Shown here piece by piece: positions 1-10,300 of a stretch of 64,000 bases of DNA. The notes under the pieces were generated by a model. It had not been told where the DNA came from and made no database searches. It saw only the letters and a program-made list of their open reading frames with translations. The stretch spans positions 1 through 64,000 of the forward strand of contig JHWW01000013.1 in the NCBI GenBank assembly GCA_000621985.1, given 5' to 3'. The position numbers and the translations under genes are program-made. Every line of letters begins with the position of its first letter. Position 1 is the first letter of the stretch. This DNA is from Lachnospiraceae bacterium V9D3004. Its GTDB lineage: Bacteria > Bacillota > Clostridia > Lachnospirales > Lachnospiraceae.

Positions 1-30
1 TCATTAAAAAATCAACTTTGTCTCAAACGG

Positions 31-306
31 CTATTTTTGAATAGCTTGTTTCAGTGCGCCAGTTTTTGGCTGTCCTCTACTATCTTTCACACTATTCTCC
101 ATGGATACAATGTTCCGGTAATAATTCATCCATTCTTCTTCGGGAACGTCCAGGAATTCAAGAATACCCATCACGGTATCAATATCCATTTGGAAGAATA
201 TCTCCTTATCTTCCATCATTTCTTCAAGCAATTCATACTTTTCGATATCTTCTTCGGTTGAAAGGTTTTCTTTCTTTTTGCTCATGAGTTCTTCTATTGA
301 TTGCAT
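31..306 (-). CDS. small acidic hypothetical protein
   Basis: A 91-residue soluble protein of unknown function, rich in Glu, Met and Lys, with no signal peptide or membrane segment. The first half looks helical (many E/K/M residues) and the tail is basic. The ATG is preceded by a clear AGGAGG about 6 bases upstream, so the start is well supported even though I recognise no family. It lies downstream of and co-directional with the large DUF6273 surface-protein gene, 43 bases from that gene's stop, and may be cotranscribed with it. I see no motif that gives a function. Confidence 0.65.
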   Translation of the reverse strand: MQSIEELMSKKKENLSTEEDIEKYELLEEMMEDKEIFFQMDIDTVMGILEFLDVPEEEWMNYYRNIVSMENSVKDSRGQPKTGALKQAIQK

Positions 307-349
307 GGATTGTTCCTCCTACCTGATACATGTATATAGGTTGGTGTAG

Positions 350-3300
350 TTACCTGGATTTTTTTATTAAGTTTACATATTTACCCTGAACATTCTTCGG
401 AATAATAATATCTGTTTTTCTGGTTACACCACTAAAGGTATGCTTACCAAATGAAGTAATACGTGATCCGGTATACTTTATCGTTTTCAGGTTTTTATCT
501 CCTGCCAACACTCCGTCTCCCAATTTCTTTACTGCTTTGCCAAAAACTATCATGCTGAGATTGCTGCATTTGGAAAAAGCTTTTTTACCAATATATGTAA
601 CGTTTTTGCCAATCATTACTGTTCTTAGTCCATTTAACTTATAACAAGCTTTTTTATTAATCTCAGTTACTTTATAATTTTTTCCTTTATATCTTATGGT
701 GGCCGGAATTCTGATAACGCGTACACTCTTAACCTTTGGTCTTATATACATCGCATTATTCTTACTTATTATCCGGTAGAGACTATTCTTGTATTCTATA
801 TTCTTAACTTTCTGATTTGACTCATTGTTATTCTGTGATGAACTATTATCTGTAACCGTGCCTTCAGTATTACTGTGATTGTAATTATTTATATTATACG
901 TATACGAATTATTCACATTTCCACTATCTGAATCTCCGGATATATTTATTATATTCGTATTATTTATATGAGCGATCGGTGTTGCCGTAGGACTTGAACT
1001 TGGCGTTACCATCGGTGTCGCTGTTGAATCCTGACTTGGACTTGGGTTCGGCGTCAACGTCGGACTTGCCATTGGCACCACTGTCGGACTTGCCGTTGGC
1101 ACCGCTGTCGGACTTGCCGTCGGTACTGCTGTCGGACTTGCCATTGGCACCGCTGTAGGACTTGCCGTTGGCACCGCTGTCGGACTTTCCGTTGGGGCCA
1201 CTGTCGGACTTGCCATTGGCACCACTGTCGGACTTGCCGTTGGCACCGCTGTCGGACTTTCCGTTGGGGCCACTGTCGGACTTGCCGTTGGGGCCACTGT
1301 CGGACTTGCCGTCGGTACTGCTGTCGGGCTTGCCGTCGGTACCGCTGTAGGACTTGCCGTTGGGGCCACTGTCGGACTTGCCGTCGGTACCGCTGTAGGA
1401 CTTGCCGTTGGGGCCACTGTCGGACTTGCTGTCGGTACTGCTGTCGGACTTGCCGTTGGCGTTTGCCCTCCATTTTTTGCCGAATTGGTTGTACCCGCAT
1501 ATTCCCATGCATACGATGCAAGATTTATATGCATTACAGGACACACTCCCACAGTTTTGTCTTCCATTCTATTCCCATATCCTTGTACATTTCCAGCATC
1601 ATTTACAACAAGGGCATTCCTTCTCGCATTTATATCACCGTCTACTGTACGAAGCCACCAAAAACATCCTCCCCATTTATCTTCGGTTTTTGAATATATC
1701 ACCCCTCTGTTTGTTGCATAATCGGTTGATATTTGTAATCTGTTAAAAGTATTACTGTCAAACCCATATCTTTCGTTTCTCGCCTCATTATCAGACAAAC
1801 AATATAGTCTTTCGGTTGTCATATTATCATAATCATCAGATTTACTTCTATTATTAACAACAAAACTTTTTTTGATGATCGCTTTCTCTTCTTCCGTAAA
1901 TACAGAATTATAGAATTCATTATTCAACCATTTTCTAAGTGAACACTCCTCCCATATTACCCCATTCTGTAAAGTATCATCATAGGGCATACTGTCTAAA
2001 GCTTTATCTGATATTATAAATGCGTCATTTTCTCTTCTTAATAACACTTTCCATTCAATACTTTCTTTTTCATATTCTGCATTCTGTTTATAATTTCCAA
2101 AATATATACAATCCCATGTTGTAATATTATTATCACGTCTTGGAGAGTGATAACCGTTATTAAGCATAGTTATATTTCCATTCGAATCGACTTCTCCTGC
2201 ATCTTCCACAAGCTCCGACCTCAGATCTATACGCATAACCGGGCAAACTCCTACACTTTTATTAATAATTTTACCAATATACTCACACGCTCCTGTATTA
2301 GATATATACGCAGCATATCCTTCTTTATTTCCGGGAGTTCTTAACCAATAAAAGCAATTATCAACGCCATTATAACCGGTCACGCCATTGATCTTGGCAT
2401 AATCTGTTTCCTTAACGATTCTATCTACACATTGATAATCATTCTTCTTAAAATAATATCCATAATCATTATTATTTGCTTCTTTTTCCGAAAGTACATA
2501 TATTCTGTCTGTAGTATCTTCTCCTCCTTCAATCCCATATTTCTCATTATCATCATTTGTAATCTGAGTATCCTTAATAATAGCTCTCTCTTCTTCTGAG
2601 AATGCCTTATATATAAAATCCTCATTCAGCCATTTCCTAAGGGTGCAATCTTTCCACGTTATACTCTCATAAGTATCATTATATGGAAAACAATCGAGTG
2701 CCTTATCCGCAATTACAACTGCATCTGAACCATCTCTTTTTGCATATAGTATCTTCCACTTTATAGGTTCGGAATGAAAAGTTGCATTCTGTTCATACTT
2801 ACCGAGCTTTATTTTGTCCCATGTTACAACTCCGTTCTCATCTTTTCTTGGACTGTTAATCTTATCTATATCCGGAATATCATCCGGTACCGCACTCGGT
2901 GTTGCCACCGGATATGGCTCCGGATTAACCTCTGAACCGGATGCAGTTTCTTTTCCTTCTGAATCGACTGTTCCTGAATAAGACCACACGGTCTTGGAAA
3001 GATCTATATGAAGTGCGGGACGTACATTGATATAGCAATCATCACAGTAACTAGCCCATGCACATTTTCCATCATACCATGTATACAATACAAAATTATT
3101 ACTGTTAATATCCCTTGTCCACCAGAGACAATCATTTTTATTGTATGGTTTCTCACCTTTAATACAGCTGTAATCAGTTGCTTTTGCTATTCTGTTTTTA
3201 CTTGCATATGTATATTCATCATTAAATCCATAACTGATTCTTTCCAGATCTGATAATGATAATATGAATACGTTATCATGAGTAACAATAATGTCTTTGT

Positions 3301-4438
3301 CCAGACCTATTGTTTTATTGCTTCTTAGAGTAGTTGTTGTTATTGCCGATCTTTCTTCTTTTGTAAATGCTCTGTACATAAATGTATCATTAAGCCAATT
3401 TCTCAAAGTACAATTCGACCAATTAACGTACTCACTTTTTTTAAAATGATATGGTATACAATCCAATGCCTTATCAGACAATAACAACGCATCATCTCCA
3501 TCTACAGATAATACTCTCCATTCAATTGGCTCTCTGTCATAGTCAGCATTCTGTTCATAGTGTCCAAAATATATGCAATCCCACATTGTTATACCATTAT
3601 TTCTCTCGGGTGGATAGTAACCGTCTTCCATATCACCTGTCCGTCCATCAGAATATACTTCACCCGCATCCTTAACATACTCTGAAGTCAAATCAATATG
3701 CATAACCGGACATACTGCAAGACCAACTGTTGTAACATAATTTCCCGTCACACTGACATACCCATATTTACCTACAAATTCCGCCTCATTGTCCTTTTCT
3801 CCTACTGAACGAAGCCACCATGAACATTGCTTCGCTCCCACTCCTGATTCCCTTTGTTTTACACCATTAACCTTTCCGTAATCAGTAATATACATCTTTC
3901 TTGTATTACTGTCAGCATTTTTATCCTCAAATCCATACTCTATATTCCCTGCTTCATCTTCCGACAGCAGATATACCTTATCAGTTGTATCCTCTCCACC
4001 TTCAGTAAAGTATTTTGAATTGTCGGAATTCGTTACATCCGAGTCTTTAATACATAACTTTTCATCGGAGTTAAATGCCACATTGTAAAAATCTGTGTTA
4101 AGCCAGGTACGTAAACTACAATCTTTCCAGGTTACGGACTCTTTTGTATTGTTATAGCTTCTAATTGCAAGAGCTTTATCAGCCATAACAAAAGCTTCGG
4201 TTTTGTCTTCGTTCAAGGACAGTATTCTCCACTTGATCGGCTCCGGAGTAAACTTAGCGGTCTGTTCATAATTGCCAAACTTGATCTTATCCCATATTAC
4301 CGTACCATCTTCTTGTGTTCTTGGATTATTGATCCCATAGTACACAGGCTGAGCTGAGGCGTGATCGCAATCAATACGACAATCCATCAATAAAACTAAT
4401 ATAAGAATCAGTGCAAGTATTCTACGTCTTTGGTTCAT
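350..4438 (-). CDS. secreted protein, four DUF6273 domains plus BspA-type LRR tail
   Basis: A 1362-residue exported protein with an N-terminal signal peptide (about residues 1-30). Four repeats of roughly 230 residues start near 46, 283, 538 and 771. Each opens with a W-D-x-I-x-F/L-G-x-Y motif, then a W-R/K-V/I-L core, an LR-x-WLN motif, an aromatic WWLR segment and a closing CPVMxIDL or VRPALHIDL motif. This matches DUF6273. A low-complexity PTASPTAV linker covers about 995-1150. An Asn-rich stretch and a BspA-like LRR_5 module (about 1218-1362) follow. It probably acts as an adhesin or ligand-binding surface protein; the ligand is unknown. A GAGAGGACAGG ribosome site precedes the ATG. No LPxTG motif is seen, so attachment may rely on the C-terminal domain. 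Confidence 0.8.
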   Translation of the reverse strand: MNQRRRILALILILVLLMDCRIDCDHASAQPVYYGINNPRTQEDGTVIWDKIKFGNYEQTAKFTPEPIKWRILSLNEDKTEAFVMADKALAIRSYNNTKESVTWKDCSLRTWLNTDFYNVAFNSDEKLCIKDSDVTNSDNSKYFTEGGEDTTDKVYLLSEDEAGNIEYGFEDKNADSNTRKMYITDYGKVNGVKQRESGVGAKQCSWWLRSVGEKDNEAEFVGKYGYVSVTGNYVTTVGLAVCPVMHIDLTSEYVKDAGEVYSDGRTGDMEDGYYPPERNNGITMWDCIYFGHYEQNADYDREPIEWRVLSVDGDDALLLSDKALDCIPYHFKKSEYVNWSNCTLRNWLNDTFMYRAFTKEERSAITTTTLRSNKTIGLDKDIIVTHDNVFILSLSDLERISYGFNDEYTYASKNRIAKATDYSCIKGEKPYNKNDCLWWTRDINSNNFVLYTWYDGKCAWASYCDDCYINVRPALHIDLSKTVWSYSGTVDSEGKETASGSEVNPEPYPVATPSAVPDDIPDIDKINSPRKDENGVVTWDKIKLGKYEQNATFHSEPIKWKILYAKRDGSDAVVIADKALDCFPYNDTYESITWKDCTLRKWLNEDFIYKAFSEEERAIIKDTQITNDDNEKYGIEGGEDTTDRIYVLSEKEANNNDYGYYFKKNDYQCVDRIVKETDYAKINGVTGYNGVDNCFYWLRTPGNKEGYAAYISNTGACEYIGKIINKSVGVCPVMRIDLRSELVEDAGEVDSNGNITMLNNGYHSPRRDNNITTWDCIYFGNYKQNAEYEKESIEWKVLLRRENDAFIISDKALDSMPYDDTLQNGVIWEECSLRKWLNNEFYNSVFTEEEKAIIKKSFVVNNRSKSDDYDNMTTERLYCLSDNEARNERYGFDSNTFNRLQISTDYATNRGVIYSKTEDKWGGCFWWLRTVDGDINARRNALVVNDAGNVQGYGNRMEDKTVGVCPVMHINLASYAWEYAGTTNSAKNGGQTPTASPTAVPTASPTVAPTASPTAVPTASPTVAPTASPTAVPTASPTAVPTASPTVAPTASPTVAPTESPTAVPTASPTVVPMASPTVAPTESPTAVPTASPTAVPMASPTAVPTASPTAVPTASPTVVPMASPTLTPNPSPSQDSTATPMVTPSSSPTATPIAHINNTNIINISGDSDSGNVNNSYTYNINNYNHSNTEGTVTDNSSSQNNNESNQKVKNIEYKNSLYRIISKNNAMYIRPKVKSVRVIRIPATIRYKGKNYKVTEINKKACYKLNGLRTVMIGKNVTYIGKKAFSKCSNLSMIVFGKAVKKLGDGVLAGDKNLKTIKYTGSRITSFGKHTFSGVTRKTDIIIPKNVQGKYVNLIKKSR
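1060..1460 (-). repeat. in-frame tandem repeat encoding PTAS/PTAV linker
   Basis: About 400 bases of near-perfect 12-base units (4 residues each, PTAS, PTAV or PTVA), often grouped as 24-base units. They code for the flexible linker of the DUF6273 protein. Units differ mainly at codon third positions and by Ala/Val/Met/Glu swaps, which suggests expansion by slippage or recombination. Such arrays commonly vary in length between strains and are prone to assembly collapse. Confidence 0.85.
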
Positions 4439-4528
4439 ATTCCTGTCCTCTCGCTAAAAATATAATATCTGCCAAACAATATTTCCACATAATATGATAT
4501 TATAATAATATAATCAGGAATGCAAATT

Positions 4529-6868
4529 TTATCTGACCTTAACTGTAGTCTTCTTCCACTTGCCATATACTCCGTTATAATAAGCCCTTATTCGAACGTA
4601 ATATTTTCTCTTCGACCTTAAACCTTTGATCTTAATCTTTTGCTTATTCTTTGAAGCATATTTTTGTGTCTTCCCTTTGAAGATTTTGTTGGAACTGATC
4701 TGGATCTCATAACCTTCTGTGTGTTTGTTTTTTGACCAGTAAAGTGTTGCTTTTTTTCTTCCTCCCTCTCCGACAAACAAACCTATTGAAAGATCTGAAC
4801 GCGATACCGTTTTATATGCTTTACTATCACTGGTTGGCGCCGAATCAACCTGTTGATCCGCATTAGATTTTTTCGGCGGAATTACTTTTGATTTTGATCC
4901 TGAAAATATGGAGCTGTTAGAACCCGATTGTGAATTATCTGGAGTTGGCGTTGGTGTTTCGGATTTGCCATATTCTACAATAAATCCGATCTTTTCATTG
5001 TACCCATTGTTATCATCCCAGTACCCTGTCGGTTGGATTACTCCGTAATTCTGATTACCAACAGTAATCCCGCCATTATTGGGTTCTCCGGCTGCAAAAT
5101 TAGTATAATCCGCTTTTTTTCCGTCAGACCATACAAATGTTCCTTCTTTTTCCCTGTCTGTTAATCCTATATAGAAGTAGCCTTTCAGTTCTTTAGCTTT
5201 TTGTGATATTTTTTCACTTATCACAGAATTCTTAATTGTTGCCAGTCTGCCTCCGTTTACTCGCGCATATTCCTCGGCAATATTATACGGAAGCTTTTGC
5301 TCATAGAATTCATATACAGAATCTCCTATCTCCATAGATGCTCTAGGCTCTAATTTTGCAGATGTCTTTGTAATAAATCCAGCCAAAGAATAATCAGCCG
5401 GAACGTCATTCCACATTCCACTTTTTTTAGTTCCGTTTATCGCTGTCAGATAGAATTCGTTATTACCTGCGCAATCCGGTTGATTCGGACTCCAATTGGT
5501 ATATGAGAATTCTTTTCCATCAAGCCATTTCCATGGTTTACCGACTCCGTCCCGGTAGCCTCCGATAGAATAATATGAGTAATACATTCCCCTTATAAGT
5601 TCCGTGATAATGCTTTGTTCTGCTTCACTTGTTATCGAAGCCAGTGTACTGTTGGTTTTTCCGGCAAATGAGACTTTATCCGACCAACTGCAGTTCTCTT
5701 CATACGCTGCATATATAATATTGTTATATGTTTTTATTCTCTTTGGCATAGTATCCTTGTTAACCATTATTTTGTTAATCGTGGCTTTTGATGAATTGGA
5801 ACAGTCATCATATACATAAACATGTGTATGATATGTTCCATATTCTCCGTTATGCTCAGATACATTCACCCTGTATCTGTATATATTATTACCAACAGAA
5901 GCCGCTGTAGCGGAAGGATTGGTCCACCAGTCCTTCTGAATATCATCCTGACCATTATGATCTGTCCATGTCGGACACTGAACTCTGGCAATTTTCTTGT
6001 TATCTGTTGCTTCTACTTCAACAACATAACCAAGAGAATCCATTTCTATTACTTTTGCGCTCTTTATAACGGGAGCAGTTCGTTCAATATTCACAATACT
6101 TGTAGGTACACAAGTCTTATTACCGGCTGCATCATATGCATATATATGAGTAATATAATTACCCTCAACAGCACCGGATTTCAATGCAGAAAGATTGACA
6201 CGACATGACGACTGATTACCTGATATATTTCCCGACAGCCAGTTAGCATCTTCACCTCTGTGTATGTCAACATTCCATGATGGATATTTCATACTTGTTA
6301 CTCCGACATTGTCACTTACATTACATGTCACGGTATACCCATCGGCGGTGACATCGGTTATCCTGACATTACTGATTGTCGGAGGTGTAGTGTCGGATGA
6401 CGTAAAATCCGGTCTTATCGCACAATCCAACACTGAATTATTAAACCAGATAATCTTACATACTCCGGCACCATCTATCGGTTCATCAAAATTCTGATTA
6501 ACAGCATTAAATCCTACACTATCCGCAGATTCAATAATTCCCACGTGATTTGTCTTCCATACAGCAACATCTCCGGGTTGAAAATTGCTGTAAACCCTGA
6601 CCCAGCCTGAAGGCAGCGCATTATTCTTATAATCATATCCATTTCCATATGTTTCAACACCTGCAAGCCATTTATAATAAAATTTGATTAAATCAACACA
6701 CTGATTTCCATATATCCCATCATAATCCAATCCTTTTCCCAGCTGACTTCTTGCCCATGCTACCGCTTCCTGTTGAGAATGATATACATAGGCATATGTT
6801 TTTTGAGTATTGAAAAACACAGATGCTGCAAAAAGAAATAAAAGAATTGCAATAGTTTTATTCTTCAT
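4529..6868 (-). CDS. secreted CHAP-domain protein with Bsp-like repeats and two C-type lectin domains
   Basis: A 779-residue exported multidomain protein. After a signal peptide (about 1-26), a CHAP/NlpC-like amidase domain (about 30-155) shows the expected Cys in GNQCVDL and His in TNHVGII, so it probably cleaves peptidoglycan peptides. Next come two GBS Bsp-like repeats (about 163-360) and two C-type lectin-like domains (about 370-605) with WxDG and WND/WDD signatures. A Ser-rich linker leads to a basic Fn3-like tail (about 685-779). I chose the ATG at 6868 because a GAGGA site lies 7-8 bases upstream. A longer frame begins at 6982 but overlaps the neighbouring antisense-RNA promoter and has no signal peptide at its start. 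The lectin domains suggest carbohydrate-targeted wall hydrolysis. Confidence 0.8.
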   Translation of the reverse strand: MKNKTIAILLFLFAASVFFNTQKTYAYVYHSQQEAVAWARSQLGKGLDYDGIYGNQCVDLIKFYYKWLAGVETYGNGYDYKNNALPSGWVRVYSNFQPGDVAVWKTNHVGIIESADSVGFNAVNQNFDEPIDGAGVCKIIWFNNSVLDCAIRPDFTSSDTTPPTISNVRITDVTADGYTVTCNVSDNVGVTSMKYPSWNVDIHRGEDANWLSGNISGNQSSCRVNLSALKSGAVEGNYITHIYAYDAAGNKTCVPTSIVNIERTAPVIKSAKVIEMDSLGYVVEVEATDNKKIARVQCPTWTDHNGQDDIQKDWWTNPSATAASVGNNIYRYRVNVSEHNGEYGTYHTHVYVYDDCSNSSKATINKIMVNKDTMPKRIKTYNNIIYAAYEENCSWSDKVSFAGKTNSTLASITSEAEQSIITELIRGMYYSYYSIGGYRDGVGKPWKWLDGKEFSYTNWSPNQPDCAGNNEFYLTAINGTKKSGMWNDVPADYSLAGFITKTSAKLEPRASMEIGDSVYEFYEQKLPYNIAEEYARVNGGRLATIKNSVISEKISQKAKELKGYFYIGLTDREKEGTFVWSDGKKADYTNFAAGEPNNGGITVGNQNYGVIQPTGYWDDNNGYNEKIGFIVEYGKSETPTPTPDNSQSGSNSSIFSGSKSKVIPPKKSNADQQVDSAPTSDSKAYKTVSRSDLSIGLFVGEGGRKKATLYWSKNKHTEGYEIQISSNKIFKGKTQKYASKNKQKIKIKGLRSKRKYYVRIRAYYNGVYGKWKKTTVKVR

Positions 6869-6897
6869 CGACTTTTCCTCACTTTCTGTAGAATTGT

Positions 6898-6921
6898 ATG
6901 TAAAGCTGAATGTAAAGCTGA
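6898..6921. repeat. tandem 12-bp repeat upstream of the CHAP gene
   Basis: Two perfect adjacent copies of ATGTAAAGCTGA lie 30-53 bases upstream of the CHAP-gene ATG, between it and the antitoxin promoter. They may form part of the CHAP gene's promoter or leader. Two copies with a one-turn period could be a protein-binding site, but no regulator can be assigned. Confidence 0.5.
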
Positions 6922-6936
6922 CTTGAAAAATAATAA

Positions 6937-6965
6937 TTGATTTTTCGCAGATAATAGAATATAAT
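6937..6965 (+). promoter_or_regulatory. sigma-A promoter of antitoxin RNA 1
   Basis: TTGATT (6937-6942), a 17-base spacer, then TATAAT (6960-6965) on the plus strand, pointing towards the toxin gene's 3' end. Expected start of transcription is near 6972. The second copy of the locus has the same -35, spacer length and -10. Confidence 0.75.
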
Positions 6966-6971
6966 GACATC

Positions 6972-7077
6972 AATAGGAGCAATCGCCCACAAGGTGGGTT
7001 GACCTCCCTGAGATAGTCTTTAGAGAATCAGCCTATCCTAGACAGTCCAATGTACAAGGATAGGCTGATATTATTTG
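6972..7077 (+). ncRNA. predicted antisense antitoxin RNA (type I TA, copy 1)
   Basis: A roughly 105-base RNA predicted from a strong plus-strand promoter at 6937-6965 to a hairpin terminator at 7028-7068. It runs convergently to the holin-like toxin mRNA and overlaps its 3' untranslated region, the layout of txpA/ratA-type type I systems. The 5' end begins with GGAG and an ACAAGGTG block. An imperfect copy of these is found at the 5' end of the toxin mRNA on the other strand, so the locus has imperfect terminal inverted repeats. No open reading frame is apparent in it. Confidence 0.65.
7028..7076 (+). terminator. 12-bp hairpin terminator of antitoxin RNA 1
   Basis: Perfect inverted repeat TCAGCCTATCCT (7028-7039) and AGGATAGGCTGA (7057-7068), followed on the plus strand by TATTATTTG. 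It lies immediately 3' of the toxin stop codon and so also folds in the toxin mRNA. The stem is conserved in the second copy at 11952-11989. Confidence 0.65.
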
Positions 7078-7166
7078 TGCTTATTCCTAATGTCTATATA
7101 GGTAAGCAATGCTAATAGTAACATACTGTTGTGAAAAATTAAAGTGATAACTTCATATGTATCCAT
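7071..7166 (-). CDS. holin-like type I toxin peptide, copy 1
   Basis: A 31-residue peptide reading MDTYEVITLI, then a single hydrophobic segment (MLLLALLTYI), then a basic tail (RNKHK). This is the pattern of the putative holin-like toxin family (Hol_Tox, TxpA-like), whose members insert in the membrane. A very strong GGGGAGGTGG ribosome site precedes the ATG. It is partly buried in a CTCCCC/GGGGAG hairpin of the mRNA, a usual way to keep type I toxins untranslated. A near-identical peptide is encoded at 11993-12088. Too short for most gene finders; recognised from the peptide pattern and the surrounding RNA layout. Confidence 0.75.
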   Translation of the reverse strand: MDTYEVITLIFHNSMLLLALLTYIDIRNKHK

Positions 7167-7236
7167 CAGCACCACCTCCCCTCTTATTTCCCGGGGAGAT
7201 TAACCACACCTTGTAACACGATCACTCCATATTCTT

Positions 7237-7265
7237 ATTGTAGCATTAAATATTTAATAGGTCAA
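7237..7265 (-). promoter_or_regulatory. sigma-A promoter of toxin 1
   Basis: On the minus strand TTGACC (7260-7265), a 17-base spacer, then TACAAT (7237-7242). Transcription should start near 7230 and give a leader of about 64 bases before the toxin ATG. Copy 2 lacks this promoter because the similarity between copies ends near the predicted start site. Confidence 0.7.
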
Positions 7266-7320
7266 TGTTTTTTCGAACTGGCGTTCTTTTTGGTTCAGTC
7301 ATTTCACCTCGAATCATAGT

Positions 7321-10300
7321 TTATACTTTTATTTTTATCATCATTTTTTTACTCCACTTACCATATATTTTCTTTTTATTAACAACCCTATATGCTCTTA
7401 TTCGAATATAATATTGTTTTTTCTTTAGTTTATTTATTGTCACTTTTGTTTTGCTCACTTTTACCTTATAAGTACTTTTTTTCTTGAATTTCTTGTTAGT
7501 CGAATATTGAACAATATATCCCTTCGCTTTTGATATTTTTTTCCACTTAACAATTACTTTTCGTTTTCTCTTGTTCTTTACAGACTTGATCACTACACGT
7601 CCTGGTTTCTTTGCGCTTTTTACGGAAGACGATGTATTCCCTGATTTTTTTGTACCATTACCTTTTTGAGTAATACTACTTCTGTCAGAATCTTTAGTAC
7701 CGGAAGACTTTGATGTATCCTTAGTTGAAGGACGTAATTCCCATTTTGCATATAAAGTGATGTCACCGGCCGTTCCGCTTTCAACCTTACTTATACTTGA
7801 TCCATTTGCAAAATCACTTGTTGTATACCATCCACCGAATGAATAATCTGTCTTATATGGGGCATACAGTGTAAAACTATCTGTAGTCACATATGTTTCA
7901 GGATTACTTGATGAATTAGTTCCTCCATTCAATTCATAATTAATGTTATACTGTCCATAATTCTTTGACGCATATTCATAAGAATAATTATTTAAATCGT
8001 CATATTCGTACGAAGCGCCTAATACTTTTGACAACAGACTAACTTTACCATTATCGTCAAACCATTCGTTCTTTAAATTAATTTTAAATACTTCAACATC
8101 ACCGGGCTCCAAATTCTCTATCTCTCTTGTTGCATATTCCTTAGTTGTATCCCCGGCATTAACAAGAGAATATCGTGTTGTGTCTGTCAACTCTCCTGTA
8201 TTTCTAACTTCAACAAGAAGGTACGGATAAGAGCTTGCATTATGTAATGACGATTTCACATCAAAATCACTGGCTCCTGCTTGAATTTTAAAGTTATTAT
8301 TATCGTAATTCAACTCTGTAATGTTGTCTTCTGCTTCATCGGCAGAATTATTATCTTCTCCATCAATACTTACAATTTTATTTTTTATTTTGCATTCCAA
8401 TGTCCATTTACCATAAGAAACACTTTCCGGAGCACCTACATCTAATGTCACATTAATACTTTCACCGGACTTAATTATTTTGCTGTAGTCATTTAATATA
8501 GTAAGTTCTTCTCCATCATTACCTTTAATTACAATTTCATAATCCTCTATATCATTTGTTCCCTTATTAGTGATAGTACATGGGATTTCCGCAATCTTAT
8601 TTATATTATTCTCTTCTGACTCATCATCAGTATTGTTATAATCTTCTTTTTTAATATTTTCATTTACCCATGAATCGGTATCATTAATAAATGTTGCTCC
8701 ATCTATAGCAATATCATAAAAATCTCCAATCTGATAAGCCACAAGAGTCGAATGTATATCGGATGTGCCATCATCGTTTATTTTATATTCATCAGATAAT
8801 GCAACTGCAACATCCGAATCATTAAGTGTTATCATATTAAGATTTCTGAGCCAGCGATTGTCAGATGTGACAGGTACAGGAGAACTATATTCACTGTCTG
8901 ATCCTCGTTTTTTGAAAAATAACTCTGTTGCATCATTGGAATCTCCAACAAAATATATACCTGTATCAGTTATTGAGAATTCAGAATTCTTCTCATTAAC
9001 ATGTTCTGCAATAATATTTAACTGTCCTGAAACATAATCATACAAATTATCCCCTATTAAAATATAGAATTTACCCTCACTAGCCGAAGGAATTCTTGTA
9101 TATTTAATATCAGATATCATTTCATCCGTAACCATATTTTCAGAATTATCATAAATATATGTTACCGTTCCCTCCTCATTAGTGACATCACCATCTTCAT
9201 CTATAGTATACATACAAGAAGATATTCCATTATAAGTACCGGCCTCTACAACAGTTACCGGATTAAATGTATTTTTTATTTCATTAATTTTCCATGAACC
9301 GGAAGCTAACCCAGCACGCATTATTGTGTTTACTGTGTCTATATCTGTTCCCAACAAATCTCCATCATTTTTCACCCAATATACAACCGGCGAATTATTC
9401 ACTACATCAATTTGAGCAAGATAATCATACTCATTTTCGGTAATTATTTTTCCCAAATCTGTAAACTCATCCGCAACAGCATTATATTTTATTACATGCA
9501 GATCTACACTGTTAGTAAATTGCTTCATCAGTTCATCTTTTTGTTCATCGGTCATCGCTTCATAACCATTGTATAATGAATAATCAAAATCACTGTCTTG
9601 ATACAAAATATAATAGTCATCACCATTATTCACAATCTGTGGTGTCATTTCATTACTTATGTTATTATCAATCGCAACACTATTTTGCCATACTCCATTC
9701 GTGTTAACAGAATAGTATAACTTTGAATACGGATACTCTGTGTTCTCCATATCTTTATATGAACAGAATACTGTCATAGCATGCTTGCCATTTGAAGCTG
9801 CCACCGGCTGTGAGCCTGTACTGACATTCTCACCAAGAATTGTTTTTTCATTTAATTCTGTTCCTGATGAGCCATATACTTTATTCTGTACCGTTACATA
9901 TTCTTCACCTTGTGCTTTATCTTCCGGAGTATAATTGCTCGCGTCATATATATAATCCAACGAATTATTATTACCATCATTAATGCTCATAGCCTGCATC
10001 GAATCAGGATTTTTTTTTAAGGAATCCTTTTCAGAACGGGAAAATAGGCTGATTCTATTCGTCCTTAATGGCTTTTCAGCATTAAACAACAATGCATTTG
10101 CATATATTCCAATAGAAGAAATTATATCGACTTTTTCGAAACCTGTCTTTTTCTTGTTGCTGACCCATACAAAATCTATATCAAGCTCGGCATCACCATA
10201 GATACCCGCTGAAAGTTTTGGAAATCCAGCCCCTGCTTTTACAGTTATAGAAGGATTAATATTCGAAGTTACATCAACATCTCCACCAACAAATTTATTA

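Noticed and set aside
1060-1460. CRISPR-like regular spacing of repeats
   Set aside because: Units are 12/24 bases with no unique spacers and are in frame in a Pro/Thr-rich linker; no cas genes nearby.
350-4438. Diversity-generating retroelement target, because of lectin-like domains
   Set aside because: No reverse transcriptase, template repeat or variable repeat pair could be found in the window.
6869-6982. Longer N terminus for the CHAP/lectin protein
   Set aside because: It would run through the antitoxin promoter and has no ribosome site; the ATG at 6868 has GAGGA and a proper signal peptide.
6972-7240. MITE (non-coding transposon) reading of the duplicated element
   Set aside because: The imperfect inverted ends fit, but the two promoters, the ribosome site, the conserved peptide and the terminator fit a toxin-antitoxin locus better; no target-site duplication was seen.
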